From positions 62,001-126,000 of the forward strand of contig NZ_JBILJW010000010.1 of NCBI RefSeq assembly GCF_044377035.1: a stretch of 64,000 nt of DNA. The letters run 5' to 3'. The first letter of the stretch is position 1. Every line of letters begins with the position of its first letter. Both the position numbers and the translations under genes were made by a program. This DNA comes from Silanimonas sp044377035. GTDB taxonomy: Bacteria; Pseudomonadota; Gammaproteobacteria; Xanthomonadales; Xanthomonadaceae. The notes under the pieces are model-generated. The model saw only the letters and a list, made by a program, of their open reading frames with translations, made no database searches and was not told the DNA's origin. Positions 39,673-51,900 of this stretch are shown here, in pieces.

Positions 39673-41781
39673 ATGCCCGTCGTCCGTCCTGTCGCTCTCG
39701 CCCTTGCTGCGCTGTTCTCCGCGGCGGGAGTTTCCGCGCAGTCGACCACGCCGACGCCGGAGATCGCCGGCTTCATCGTCACGTACGCGCCCGGCACGGC
39801 GGAGGCCGCCAACGCGAACATCGCGGCGCGGCGCCTCTCCGACGCCAGCCGCCAGGTGGCGCGCTCCGGCCTGATGGCCAAGCGGGGCCCTTCGGCCGGC
39901 CTCGGCTACCAGCGCCGGCTTTCCGTGGGTGGCGATGTGCTGCGGGCCACGCGCTTGCTGGCCCTCGACGAAGCCGCGGCTGCGCGCGCCGCACTCGCGG
40001 CCCAGCCGGGCGTTGCGCGGGTCGAGTACGACTACGTGCTGCAGGCCAACCTGCGGCCGAACGACACCCGCTACGCCGAGCAGTGGGCGATGACCGATGC
40101 CGATGCCGGCCTGCGTGCTGAAGCCGCGTGGGATCTTTCGACGGGCAGTGGCGTCGTGATCGGCGTGCTCGACACGGGCTTTGCCCGCCACACGGACCTC
40201 GATGCCAATGTGGTGCCGGGCTACGACTTCATCACCAGCGTGACCACCGCGGGCGACGGCAACGGCCGTGATGCGGACGCCAGCGATCCGGGCGATTTCG
40301 CCAACGGCCGCAATTCGAGCTGGCACGGTACGCACGTCGCCGGCATCGCCGCGGCACGTGGCAACAACGCCGCCGGCATCGCCGGCCTCGCCTTCAGCGC
40401 GAAGGTGATGCCGGTGCGCGTGCTGGGCCGCGGCGGCGGCACCACCTCGGACATCGCCGACGCCATCGTCTGGGCCTCGGGCGGCGCCGTCGCCGGCGTG
40501 CCCACGCTCTCCGCCGCGAACGCGGCCGACGTGCTGAACCTCTCGTTGGGCGGCCCCGGCACCTGCACCAGCGCCCTGCAGTCGGCCATCGCCAGCGCGG
40601 CCTCGCGCGGCGTGCCGGTGGTGGTGGCGGCGGGCAACGATGCCCGCGACGCCGGCGCCTACACGCCCGCCAACTGCCCCGGCGTCATCACCGTGGCGGC
40701 GGTGGGCGCGAACAGTGCGCGCGCGTCGTTCTCGAACTTCGGCGCGGTGGTGGATGTCGCCGCGCCGGGCGTGTCGATCCTCTCGACGGCGAACGCCGGC
40801 ACGCAGGTGCCGGGTGCGGAGAACTTCCTCGCCTACAGCGGCACCTCGATGGCCGCGCCCTACGTCAGTGCGACGCTTGCCCTGGTGCAGGCGCGCCGCA
40901 CGGCGCTGCGTCTCTCGCCGCTGACGGTGGCCGATCAGGAAGCCCTGCTGAAGCGCAGCACCTACGCCGCGGCCGCCGGCTGCAGCGGCTGCGGTGCCGG
41001 CCTGCTGAGCGCGCAGGCCGCCGTGCAGGCGGCGGGCGGCGCGAGCACGACGCCGACGACGCCCACCAACCCGACCACGCCGACGACCCCCACGACGCCG
41101 ACGAACCCGACGACGCCGGGCACCACCTTCACCCAGACCTTCCTGAACCTGACGGCCAGCACCGGTACGCAGATGCGCACCAGCCTCAACGTGCCGGCCG
41201 GCGCGCGCGACCTGCGCATCGAGACCAGTGGGGGCATCGGCAATGCCGACCTCTTCGTCGGCCAGGGCACCGCCCCGACGACGGCGCAGGCCACGTGCAA
41301 AGCCAACGCTGCCGGCAACGCGGGCCTGTGCGCCTTCGCCACGCCGGTGGCCGGCACCTACCACGTGCTGATCAACGCCACGGCGGCCTTCAGCGGCATG
41401 ACGCTGAAGATCAGCTACGTGCAGGGCGGCAGCACCACCCCGGCGACCTTCGCGAACGAGACCGATGTCGCCATCCGCGACAACGCCACGGCCACCAGCG
41501 CGATCGCGGTGAGCGGCCGTGCCGCCACGCTGTCGGCACCGGTCACGATCAACTTCGCACTGAAGCACCCGGCTTCCGGCGAGCTGAAGGTGGAGCTGGT
41601 GATGCCCGACGGCCTCGTGGTGCTGCTGCACAACCGCGCTGGCGGTGCCACGCCGAACCTCGCGGGCCGCATCAGCCTGCAGGCGCCGGGCCGCGCCGCG
41701 AACGGCACGTGGACCTTGCGCGTCACCGACCAGGTGACGGGCAACACCGGCCTGATCGACCGCTGGAGCCTCGCGTTCTGA
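39673..41781 (+). CDS. Secreted subtilisin-like serine protease with PPC and P domains
   Basis: 702-residue exported S8 peptidase. Order: signal peptide (cleavage near VSAQ, residue 23), propeptide (about 30-125), S8 catalytic domain with Asp167 (VLDTGF), His218 (WHGTHVAG) and Ser392 (SGTSMAAPY), a Thr/Pro linker made of TPTTP/TPTNP units (458-483), a bacterial pre-peptidase C-terminal (PPC) domain and a C-terminal proprotein-convertase P domain ending IDRWSLAF. All catalytic residues are intact, so it should be active outside the cell. The organisation matches extracellular proteases of Xanthomonas, Lysobacter and Stenotrophomonas. It is flanked by gaps of 170 and 115 bases and seems monocistronic. 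Confidence 0.93.
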   Translation: MPVVRPVALALAALFSAAGVSAQSTTPTPEIAGFIVTYAPGTAEAANANIAARRLSDASRQVARSGLMAKRGPSAGLGYQRRLSVGGDVLRATRLLALDEAAAARAALAAQPGVARVEYDYVLQANLRPNDTRYAEQWAMTDADAGLRAEAAWDLSTGSGVVIGVLDTGFARHTDLDANVVPGYDFITSVTTAGDGNGRDADASDPGDFANGRNSSWHGTHVAGIAAARGNNAAGIAGLAFSAKVMPVRVLGRGGGTTSDIADAIVWASGGAVAGVPTLSAANAADVLNLSLGGPGTCTSALQSAIASAASRGVPVVVAAGNDARDAGAYTPANCPGVITVAAVGANSARASFSNFGAVVDVAAPGVSILSTANAGTQVPGAENFLAYSGTSMAAPYVSATLALVQARRTALRLSPLTVADQEALLKRSTYAAAAGCSGCGAGLLSAQAAVQAAGGASTTPTTPTNPTTPTTPTTPTNPTTPGTTFTQTFLNLTASTGTQMRTSLNVPAGARDLRIETSGGIGNADLFVGQGTAPTTAQATCKANAAGNAGLCAFATPVAGTYHVLINATAAFSGMTLKISYVQGGSTTPATFANETDVAIRDNATATSAIAVSGRAATLSAPVTINFALKHPASGELKVELVMPDGLVVLLHNRAGGATPNLAGRISLQAPGRAANGTWTLRVTDQVTGNTGLIDRWSLAF

Positions 41782-41896
41782 GGCCGCCCCGGCCCGTGGC
41801 TGAACGACGGGCGCAGGCATGACGAACGGCAGGGCGACGACGACGGGGCCGTGAGGTGATGCTCACCTCACCGCCCTTGTCCCCCGGAGTGTCGTG

Positions 41897-42871
41897 ATGC
41901 GCCTCGCCCCCCTTGCCCTCGCCCTGTGCTTCGCCGGCTTCTCCGCGGCGGCCTTCGCGAACGCCGCCGACATCGAGTCCCTGTTGAAGGTCCGTGATCC
42001 CGGCGCGCTGGCGAAGGCGCAGGCCTTCGTCGAGACCAACGAGGCCAACGCCCGCGCCTGGGTGCTGTTGGCGCGCGCGCAGCTGCAGAAAGGCGAGGCC
42101 GACGAGGCCGTCGAAAGTGCTGAACAGGCGGTCGAACTGGCGCCGAACGATGCGCAGGCGCAGTTCTGGCTGGGCAATAGCCTGGGCGTGCGCATCAACG
42201 AGGTGAACATGCTGCGCAAGCTGACCATGGCGCCGTCCTTGCGCGACGCCTACGAGGCCGCCGTGCGCCTCGACGGCAACCTGCTCGACGCCCGCAGCAG
42301 GCTGATCCAGTACTACCTGTATCCGGCGGCACCCGGTGGCGGCGTGGAAAAGGCGCAGGCACAGGTCGTGGAGATCGCGAAGCGCAACCCGGTGCGAGGT
42401 CATCTTGCGGAAGCGACCATCCAACGCGCCCACTTCGAGGACAACGCGGCGGCGATGCGTGCCATCGATGCCGCCATGGCTGCGGCGCCGGCGCTGGCCG
42501 CCGACGACATCGACACCCGCGTGATGTTGGGCAATAGCCTCGTCGCGCTCGAGCGTTATGCCGACGCCCACACCTTCTACAGTGCGTGGGCGGCCGCGCA
42601 GCCGCGACATGCCGCGCCGCACTACCACCTCGGCCGCCTCGCCGCGATCAGCGGCCAGTTCCTCGACGAGGGCAGCGCCGGGCTGAAACACTACCTCGAC
42701 GGCGGCCTCACCCGCGGTGACAACGATCCGCGGGACACGGCCGCGTGGTGGCGCCTCGGCCAGATCCAGGCCAAGCAGGGCGACACGGCCGCCGCGCGCT
42801 CTTCGTTCCAGACCGCGTTGCGCCTCGATCCCGCCAACGCCGAAGCGAAGAAGGATCTCGAGGCGCTCTGA
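41897..42871 (+). CDS. Exported tetratricopeptide-repeat protein
   Basis: 324-residue protein with a signal peptide (hydrophobic core LAPLALALCFAGFSAAAFA) and several TPR helices, for example ARAWVLLARAQLQKGEADEA, AQFWLGNSLGVRI and a final AWWRLGQIQAKQGDTAAARS. It is probably periplasmic and should mediate protein contacts; no enzyme domain is visible. ATG at 41897 is preferred over the GTG one codon earlier since CGGAG lies at a suitable distance. It stands alone between the S8 protease and clpB genes, and its partner is unknown. Confidence 0.85.
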   Translation: MRLAPLALALCFAGFSAAAFANAADIESLLKVRDPGALAKAQAFVETNEANARAWVLLARAQLQKGEADEAVESAEQAVELAPNDAQAQFWLGNSLGVRINEVNMLRKLTMAPSLRDAYEAAVRLDGNLLDARSRLIQYYLYPAAPGGGVEKAQAQVVEIAKRNPVRGHLAEATIQRAHFEDNAAAMRAIDAAMAAAPALAADDIDTRVMLGNSLVALERYADAHTFYSAWAAAQPRHAAPHYHLGRLAAISGQFLDEGSAGLKHYLDGGLTRGDNDPRDTAAWWRLGQIQAKQGDTAAARSSFQTALRLDPANAEAKKDLEAL

Positions 42872-42924
42872 GGAAGGTCGACGCCCGGGGCCGAGGCAGT
42901 CTTCCGGACTGAACGATTCGGCGT

Positions 42925-42952
42925 GGCCGGCTTGCGCCGGATCAAGCCGGCC
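42925..42952 (+). terminator. Hairpin after the TPR gene, touching the clpB promoter
   Basis: GGCCGGCTTG and CAAGCCGGCC form a perfect 10-bp stem with an 8-base loop, 53 bases after the TPR gene stop. Its last base is also the first base of the sigma-32-like -35 box. There is no T run; a transcription end point or insulator role is inferred. Confidence 0.55.
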
Positions 42953-42980
42953 TTGAATCACCTCTTCATCATCCGCATCT
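42952..42980 (+). promoter_or_regulatory. Sigma-32 (heat shock) promoter of clpB
   Basis: CTTGAAT, a 14-base spacer and CCGCATCT match the RpoH consensus CTTGAAA-N(11-16)-CCCCATNT with one mismatch in the -35 box and one in the -10 box. It lies 52 bases before the clpB ATG. Heat-shock control of clpB is well established in proteobacteria. Confidence 0.8.
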
Positions 42981-43032
42981 GGAAGCTATCGCGGCCCGTT
43001 CCGTGGGCCGCCGCCCCTTTCGGAGACGACCC

Positions 43033-45615
<2,583 letters not shown>

Positions 45616-45633
45616 AGCGGACGCGCCGGCGGC

Positions 45634-47370
45634 CTAGCGCCCCGGCGCACTGATCGTGCGGTCGCCCGGTAGCGGCGCGCCTTCGCGCAGGTGCGCCAGC
45701 ATCGCGTCGAGTGCGGCGTAGGCCTGCGGCATCAGGGGCACGTAGCGGGCGGCCAGCGCTGGGTTGCCGAGGAAGGCGTCGAAGTGTTGTGCGCGTTCGA
45801 TGCGCCAGTAGACGAGGCGCGCGCCTTGCTTTCGGGCGAACGCGGCGTAGGGCGCGCTCGTCTCCCACTCCGGTACGAGGCCGTCGTCGAGGCCGTGCAG
45901 CAGCAGGATCGGCAGGCCCTCGCGAGGCGGCAGGGCGCGCGTGGCGGCGATGGCGTCGCGCACGGCGGGATCGTCCGTCGCCAGTTCGCGCAGACCGAGC
46001 AGACCCTCCAGACGCCCGTTGTCGCCGGGTGGATCGAGCAGCACCACGCCATTGCCGGGCGGAATGCCGCTGCTGTCGCTCCACCACAGCGCGGCTTCGG
46101 CCGTCGAGGGCGGCACCGGCGCGCCCTGCGCGTCGCGCACGGCGTAGCGGTAGCCGAGCGGCATGGACTCGGCCGGCGTGCGCCGATAGGCCGAGGCGTA
46201 GCCTGACGCGACTGCGCGCCACAGATCGAACGCGACGCTCAAGCTGCCCGCGCGCATCGCCGCGTCGGTCCAGCCAGCCCTCTGCATCGCGGTCCACGCG
46301 TTCGTGGCCTGCGTGGCGACGTCATCGCCGTCGATTGCTCCGCGCGCGGCGAGCGCCGCGCAGCTTGCGGCGTAGGCGGGCGGAATCGCAGCGCCCGGCC
46401 GCAGCAGGGCATCGCCGTCGAAGTGCGGAGCGGCGAGCGCACAGGGCATCAGCAGCGCGGCGTGGGTCGCCACGTCGAACAGCGGGCGCGCGCCGTCGAT
46501 GTGGATGTTGGGCGAGACGGCGACCACGCCATCGAGACGCGGTGCACCCTCGATGCCGCGTTCGCTGGCCGCTTCGTCACCGGCCGCGCGCAGCACTGCG
46601 CCTGCCCCGTTCGAGACGCCGGCGGCGATGACGATCAACGCATCTGGGTCGATGCCCGTTTCGCGAACCAGTACCTCGCGACCGAACGCGGCGGCCTGAA
46701 GCACGTGGCGGCCCCAGTCGGCTTCCGGGTGGTCGCCGGAATGGGCGTGCGGCACGTGCACCGCATCGTCGCCGCTTCCGATCGGAACGCGCCGCCAGTC
46801 GGTGCCCGCGCCCTTGTCGGTGTAGGCGACGGCGCAGCCTTTCGGCAGGCCCCAACCGCCGGCCAGCGCGATGGCGCCATAGACGCCGCGCGAGCCGGAG
46901 GAGGCGGTGACGACCAGGCAGGGGCTCTCGCGGTCGAAGGTGTCGGGCACCTGCAGCAGCAGGCGATGCGGATGGGTCGCGCCCGGGGCAGTCGCGCTGC
47001 CGTGGAACTCTCGGCCCGGCACCGGCCGGAGATCACCGTAGGCCGTGCCGAGGCCGCCGGTGGAGCTCACGTCGGCGATGCCTCGCCAATTGGTCCAGAA
47101 CGCGCGGCGACGCAGTTCGGCGAAGGTCGGTGCGTCCGCGTCCGCCAGCGGGGGGATGGGGCCGCGCAGGCCGTCGATGCCGAGGCCAGCGGTGAGCAGG
47201 TCGTCCCCGTCGCGATGGGTGCTCGTGGTCGGCACCGCCACGCTGTTCGCGATAGCCGGCGCCTCGGCCTGCGCCGCGCCAACGCCCAGCAAGGCCAGCA
47301 GCGCGAGCGTCATCGGCTGGATCGCGGCGAGGGCGCGCGGACGGAGTGGCGAGGGCGAATCGGCGTTCAT
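45634..47370 (-). CDS. Exported 3-hydroxybutyrate oligomer hydrolase
   Basis: 578-residue protein resembling D-(-)-3-hydroxybutyrate oligomer hydrolases, which cut soluble 3-hydroxybutyrate oligomers to monomer. Support: LQVPDTFDRESPCLVVTASS, the glycine-rich SGSRGVYGAIALAGGWGLP, TDKGAGTDW, the nucleophile region GVSNGAGAV with Ser253, and LLLHGLDDGLVPEW near the C terminus. An N-terminal signal peptide (core MTLALLALLGVG, cleavage after AQA) indicates export, probably to the periplasm. It is somewhat shorter than family members I recall (about 650-700). It diverges from a 3-hydroxybutyrate dehydrogenase gene. The ATG at 47313 (Met20) is an alternative start. Confidence 0.82.
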   Translation of the reverse strand: MNADSPSPLRPRALAAIQPMTLALLALLGVGAAQAEAPAIANSVAVPTTSTHRDGDDLLTAGLGIDGLRGPIPPLADADAPTFAELRRRAFWTNWRGIADVSSTGGLGTAYGDLRPVPGREFHGSATAPGATHPHRLLLQVPDTFDRESPCLVVTASSGSRGVYGAIALAGGWGLPKGCAVAYTDKGAGTDWRRVPIGSGDDAVHVPHAHSGDHPEADWGRHVLQAAAFGREVLVRETGIDPDALIVIAAGVSNGAGAVLRAAGDEAASERGIEGAPRLDGVVAVSPNIHIDGARPLFDVATHAALLMPCALAAPHFDGDALLRPGAAIPPAYAASCAALAARGAIDGDDVATQATNAWTAMQRAGWTDAAMRAGSLSVAFDLWRAVASGYASAYRRTPAESMPLGYRYAVRDAQGAPVPPSTAEAALWWSDSSGIPPGNGVVLLDPPGDNGRLEGLLGLRELATDDPAVRDAIAATRALPPREGLPILLLHGLDDGLVPEWETSAPYAAFARKQGARLVYWRIERAQHFDAFLGNPALAARYVPLMPQAYAALDAMLAHLREGAPLPGDRTISAPGR

Positions 47371-47406
47371 CGCGGCAGTCTGAGGTCCGGGGTCGGCGTG
47401 GCCATC

Positions 47407-47420
47407 GTACTTTCGTCCAA
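47407..47420. promoter_or_regulatory. Shared 14-base motif, copy 1 (candidate response-regulator site)
   Basis: GTACTTTCGTCCAA lies almost exactly midway (36 bases each way) between the divergent starts of the oligomer hydrolase and dehydrogenase genes. Thirteen of 14 bases recur as GTACGTTCGTCCAA at 55655, in the other divergent promoter of this locus. It is a candidate binding site for the LuxR-type regulator encoded nearby. Confidence 0.5.
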
Positions 47421-47455
47421 AGGCCGGCCGGCCGCGCGCGCGGCAAGCTGGCGCC

Positions 47456-48250
47456 ATGACTGATCGATTCCTCGAAGGCCGCATCGCGCTCGTCACCGGC
47501 GCCACCTCCGGCATCGGCCTCGCCGTCGCTGAAGCCCTGGGCGCCGCCGGCGCGCACGTGCACATCAATGGCCTCGGCAGCAGCGGGCAGATCGCGGCTG
47601 CGCTCGCCGCGGTCCGCATGGCCGGTGCGCCGTCCGCTTCGCACCACGATGCCGACCTGCGCGACCCCGACGCCATCCGCGCGATGATGGCGGCCGTCGG
47701 CACCGTGGACGTGCTCGTCAACAACGCCGGCGTCCAGCACACCGCGTCGCTGGCCGAGATGCCCGACGAGCGCTGGGACGCGCTGATCGCCATCAACCTC
47801 AGCGCCTGCTTCCACACGATGAAGGCGGCGATGCCCGGCATGGCCGCACGCGGTTTCGGCCGCGTCATCAACATCGCCTCGGTGCACGGCCTGGTCGCGT
47901 CGGTGAACAAGGCGCCCTACGTCGCGGCGAAGCACGGCCTGATCGGGCTGACTAAAGTGGCCGCGCTGGAGATGGCAGCGCAGGGTTCGCGCGCTTCGGG
48001 CGGCGTCACCGCCAACTGCGTGTGCCCGGGCTGGGTGGAAACGCCGCTGATCGAGCCGCAGATCGCCGCGCGGTCGGTGGACGGTGACCGCGAGGCCGGC
48101 GTCCGCGCCCTGCTGGCGGAGAAGCAGCCCAGCCTGCGCATGACGCTGCCGGCGGAAATCGCCTCCCTGGTGCTGTGGCTCTGCCGCCGCGAAGCGCACA
48201 ACCTCAACGGCGCGGCGCTCCCGGTGGATGGCGGGTGGACGGTGCAATGA
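47456..48250 (+). CDS. bdhA: 3-hydroxybutyrate dehydrogenase (SDR family)
   Basis: 264-residue short-chain dehydrogenase, expected to oxidise D-3-hydroxybutyrate to acetoacetate with NAD+ in the cytoplasm. Cofactor loop TGATSGIG (14-21), NNAG (89-92) and catalytic Ser142, Tyr155 and Lys159 (APYVAAKHGL) are present. The segments NIASVHGLVAS, CPGWVETPLIEPQI and AALPVDGGWTVQ are characteristic of bacterial 3-hydroxybutyrate dehydrogenases. Flanking genes for 3-hydroxybutyrate polymers support the substrate. The response-regulator gene follows after 17 bases, probably in the same operon. Confidence 0.92.
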   Translation: MTDRFLEGRIALVTGATSGIGLAVAEALGAAGAHVHINGLGSSGQIAAALAAVRMAGAPSASHHDADLRDPDAIRAMMAAVGTVDVLVNNAGVQHTASLAEMPDERWDALIAINLSACFHTMKAAMPGMAARGFGRVINIASVHGLVASVNKAPYVAAKHGLIGLTKVAALEMAAQGSRASGGVTANCVCPGWVETPLIEPQIAARSVDGDREAGVRALLAEKQPSLRMTLPAEIASLVLWLCRREAHNLNGAALPVDGGWTVQ

Positions 48251-48267
48251 GCGGCTAAGCTGCCGCC

Positions 48268-48909
48268 ATGCACCATCTGCTGATCGTCGACGACCACCCG
48301 CTGTACCGGCTCGCCCTGCGGCAGACGCTGGCCGCCGGCCTGCCCGGGGCCCGCATCGACGAAGCGGGCGACCTCGCCGGGGCGCAGGGCCTGCTGGCCG
48401 AAGCCCCGGACACCGATCTCGTGCTGCTGGACCTCCAGTTGCCGGGTACGCACGGCCTGCTCGCCTTGGGTGAACTGCGTGCCGCGCATCCGGGCGTCGC
48501 GGTGGCGATCCTGTCCGGGCAGGACGATCCGGCCATCGTGCGCCGTGCGCTGGCCATGGGCGCCTGCGGTTACCTCACCAAGCACGCGGGCACCGAGGAA
48601 CTGCATGCCGGCGTGCGTGCCCTCTTGGCCGGGGAGACCTGGATGCCGGCGGCCTTGCGCGAGCTGCTGGCGCGCACGCCGCGCGACGGCGAGTCGGAAT
48701 CGCTGGCCGGGCGTCTCGCGACCCTCTCGCCGCAGCAGTTGAAGGTGCTGCAGCGCGTCGCCGAGGGGCGCCTCAACAAGCAGATCGCCGACGAACTCGG
48801 CATCCAGGAGCGCACGGTGAAGGCGCATCTCACCGTCGTCTTCGAGAAGCTTGGCGTGCGCAATCGCACGCAGGCGGGCGTGCTGCTCAGCGGGCTGGCC
48901 GGGGAATAG
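48268..48909 (+). CDS. LuxR/NarL-type response regulator
   Basis: 213-residue regulator with a receiver domain (acidic Asp8/Asp9, phosphoacceptor Asp55 in VLLDLQLPG, Lys105) and a C-terminal LuxR-type helix-turn-helix (LSPQQLKVLQRVAEGRLNKQ; TVKAHLTVVFEKLGVRNR). It resembles CrbR/ErdR-type regulators that pair with symporter-domain kinases and control acetate or related carbon use. Its gene is co-directional with the dehydrogenase gene and ends 7 bases from the convergent kinase gene. Cognate pairing with that kinase is inferred from neighbourhood. Confidence 0.93.
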   Translation: MHHLLIVDDHPLYRLALRQTLAAGLPGARIDEAGDLAGAQGLLAEAPDTDLVLLDLQLPGTHGLLALGELRAAHPGVAVAILSGQDDPAIVRRALAMGACGYLTKHAGTEELHAGVRALLAGETWMPAALRELLARTPRDGESESLAGRLATLSPQQLKVLQRVAEGRLNKQIADELGIQERTVKAHLTVVFEKLGVRNRTQAGVLLSGLAGE

Positions 48910-48916
48910 CGGCGAC

Positions 48917-51900
48917 TCAGGCGCGGGCCAAAGCGGCCAGCAGGGATTTCAGGCGCAGGGGTTTCAGTGGCTTCGTCAGTGGCGTGGCGCCTGCGGCAAG
49001 CACGGCCTGGCGCACAGCTTCGCCGTGGTCCGCGCTGACAACGATCCCGATGCCGCGTGGATGGCGCAGCGACAGGGCCTGGTGCAAGGCATCGCCGGTC
49101 GCCCCGTCGTCCAAGTGGAAGTCCAGCACCCAGGCCTGTGGCGACAGCGCAGCGGCAGCGCGCAGGGCCTCCTCGGGCGTGGTGGCGGTGCGCACCGTCG
49201 CGCCCCAGCTTTCGAGCCACTGGCGGGTGGCCTCGAGCACGACGGTGTCGTTGTCGACCACGAGCACGCGAAGAGGCAGGTCCGCCGCGGCAGCGGCGGG
49301 AACCGGGGCCGTCGTCGCATGGGTGGATCGAGCGGCGACGCGTGCGACGGTGATCGAGAACACGCTGCCGCGCCCAGGCCGCGAGCGCAGCGCCAGCGGA
49401 GCATCGAGCAAGCGCGCGAGACGGTCGGCGATGGCGAGGCCGAGGCCAAGGCCCTGGCCGCCGCGCTGCAGGCGGCGGAACTCCTCGAACACGAGTCGCT
49501 GCTGCTCGGGTGCGATGCCAATGCCGCTGTCCCAGACTTCGATCGCCAGGGCGTTCTTGCCGCGTCGACGCACGCCGATCACGAGGCCGCCGCGTGGTGT
49601 GTAACGCACCGCGTTGGCGAGGAAGTTCTGCAGCACGCGGCGCAGCAGCTGCGGGTCGCTGCGCACCCAGGCCGCGGTCGGTACGCAGCGCAGCGAGAGG
49701 CCTTTCGCTTCCGCCATGACGCCCGCTTCCCGCGCCAATCCGTCGAGCAGCGGCTGCAGCGGCAGGTCGACCGGCTGCGCCGCGAGGCCGCCGGCATCGA
49801 GCCGCGAGATATCGAGCAGGCCGCCGAGCAGGTCTTCCGCCGACTCCAGCGCACCCGCGATCCGTGCGACCTGCGGTGCGACCCCCGCCTCGTCGCTTCG
49901 CCGCGCCAGCGCATCGGTGAACAGCCGCGCGGCGTGCAGCGGTTGCGTGAGGTCGTGGCTCACGGCGGCGAGGAAGCGCGTCTTGGCCTGGTTCGCGCGA
50001 TCGGCTTCGGCCTTCGCCGCCACGAGTTCACGCGTGCGCTCCGCCACTCGGGCTTCCAGCGTTTCGGCATCGCGGCGCAGCGCATCTTCGCTGGCGCGGA
50101 ACACCGTCACGTCGGTGAAGGTGGCGACGAAGCCGCCGCCGGGCATCGGTTCGCCACGGATCTCGATGACCGCGCCGCCGATGCGACGTTCGCTCAAGTA
50201 AGGCGTGCCGGCGCGCATGTGCGCGAGGCGTTGCTCGAGGCCGCGCGCGACGTCGATGTCGCCGGTGAGCCCGCGACGCAGGTTGTGCTCCACCAGCGCC
50301 GCGACGGGCAGCCCGACCTGCAGCAGGCCCTCGGGGTAGCCGAAGATCTCGCGATAGCGCCGGTTCCACACCACCAGACGCAGGTCGCGGTCGACGACGC
50401 TGATGCCCTGGCTCATGTGCTCGAGCGCCACCTCGAGCAGCTGCTGGTTGAAGCGCAGGCCTTGCGTGGCCTCGTCGACGAGTTCCGCCACCTGCTCCGG
50501 CGCCGGGCCGCTGGGCTGACGCAGCGCATCGAGCAGCAGGCGCGCGGAAGAGGCGCCCACGACGGCCGCGAGTTCGCGCTCCACGCGGGCCAACTGCGCC
50601 ACGGGCAACAGACCGGTGGCGGGCGCATCGCGCAGCGCGGCGTCGAGGCGATCCGTGGCCAGGAAGCGCGAGGCCAGCCGCTTCACCGCCGCGACATCGA
50701 GCGGGCCGTCGCGACGGTCGTCGGCCGAGCCGCGCCAACTCGCCAGCAGCAGAGGCACGGCCGTGCCGACCAGCAGGCTGGCGGCCACGCCGCGGCTGAG
50801 CGGGCTCCAGTCGCCCAGACCGAACAGACCGGCCGGCGACAGCCACGCCCATCCGAAGGGCGCACTGTGCCGGTCGATGAGCGTGAAGCCCATCGGCTCG
50901 GCCACGCCGGGCAGCAGCACCCACGCCCAGACCAGGAAGCCCGCCACGAGACCGGCGATCACCGCCCAGGGCGGCGTCTGCGGCCGCCACAGGGCGAATC
51001 CGACGGCCGGTGCCAGCGTGCCGAGGCCCGAGAACGAGAGCGCGCCGAGGTCGGCGAGCGCGCCGTCGTCGCCCAGCACGCGGCTGTAGCCCCAGGCCAG
51101 CGCCAGCACCGCCGCGATAGCGAAGCGACGCTGGCGCAGTACCGCGCCGCGCAGGTCGCCGTCGCCGGCGCGCCAGCCGCCGCGCAGACGCAGCGGCGTG
51201 ACCCAGTGGTTGCCGATCATCACGCTCAGCGTGAGTGTCGCGAGGATCAGCATGCCGGTCGCCGCGGACAGCCCGCCGAGGAACCCCAACAGGGCCATGC
51301 CGGGCGCACCGTCGGCCAATGGCAGGGCCAGCACGTAGAGATCGGCCGGCACGCCCATGGCGCCGAGCGTCGCTTCGCCCGCCATCGCCAGCGGCAGCAC
51401 GGGAAGCGCGATCAGTACCAGGTACAGCGGGAACAGCCAGCGCGCGGTGCGCAGGTGGCCTTCGTCCCGCGCTTCGACGATGCCGACGTGGAACTGGTGC
51501 GGCAGCGTCAGCATCGCCAGCGCGCCGAGCAGCACTAGGGCGGGGAAGCCATCGGTGCCGCCTTCGACGACGGGCAGCGGCGTATCGGGCCAGCCGCCGG
51601 GCCGCATCAGAAGCCACAGTCCGAGGCCGAGCATCGCGGCGAGCTTCAGCAGCGATTCCGCCGCCATCGCCAGCACGAGGCCGCGGTTGTGCTCGACGGC
51701 CGAGGCACGGCGCGTGCCGAACAGCATGGCGAAGGCCCCGAGGGCGATCGCCACGTAGAGGGCGCTGTCCTGCTCCGGCGGCGCGGCGAGGTCGCTGCCG
51801 CGCGTCACGAGGCCATGGCTCATGGCTACGGCCTTCAGCTGCAGCGCGAGGTAGGGAACCATGCCGATCACCGCGATGGCGGTGACGGTCGCGGCCAGCG

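Noticed and set aside
41045..41125. Short tandem DNA repeats that might suggest a repeat array or CRISPR
   Set aside because: They are in frame within the protease gene and encode a Thr/Pro linker; units are too short and lack spacers.
42952..42980. Sigma-70 reading of the clpB upstream region
   Set aside because: The boxes fit the RpoH consensus and spacing better than TTGACA/TATAAT.
45623..45648. GCGCCGG/CCGGCGC inverted repeat between clpB and the oligomer hydrolase gene
   Set aside because: Only 7 bp with a 12-base loop, partly inside the hydrolase C-terminal codons and without a T run; too weak to list as a terminator.
48851..51538. A long plus-strand open frame over the kinase gene
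   Set aside because: Arg/Gln/His-rich shadow of the hybrid kinase, which has full domain support on the other strand.
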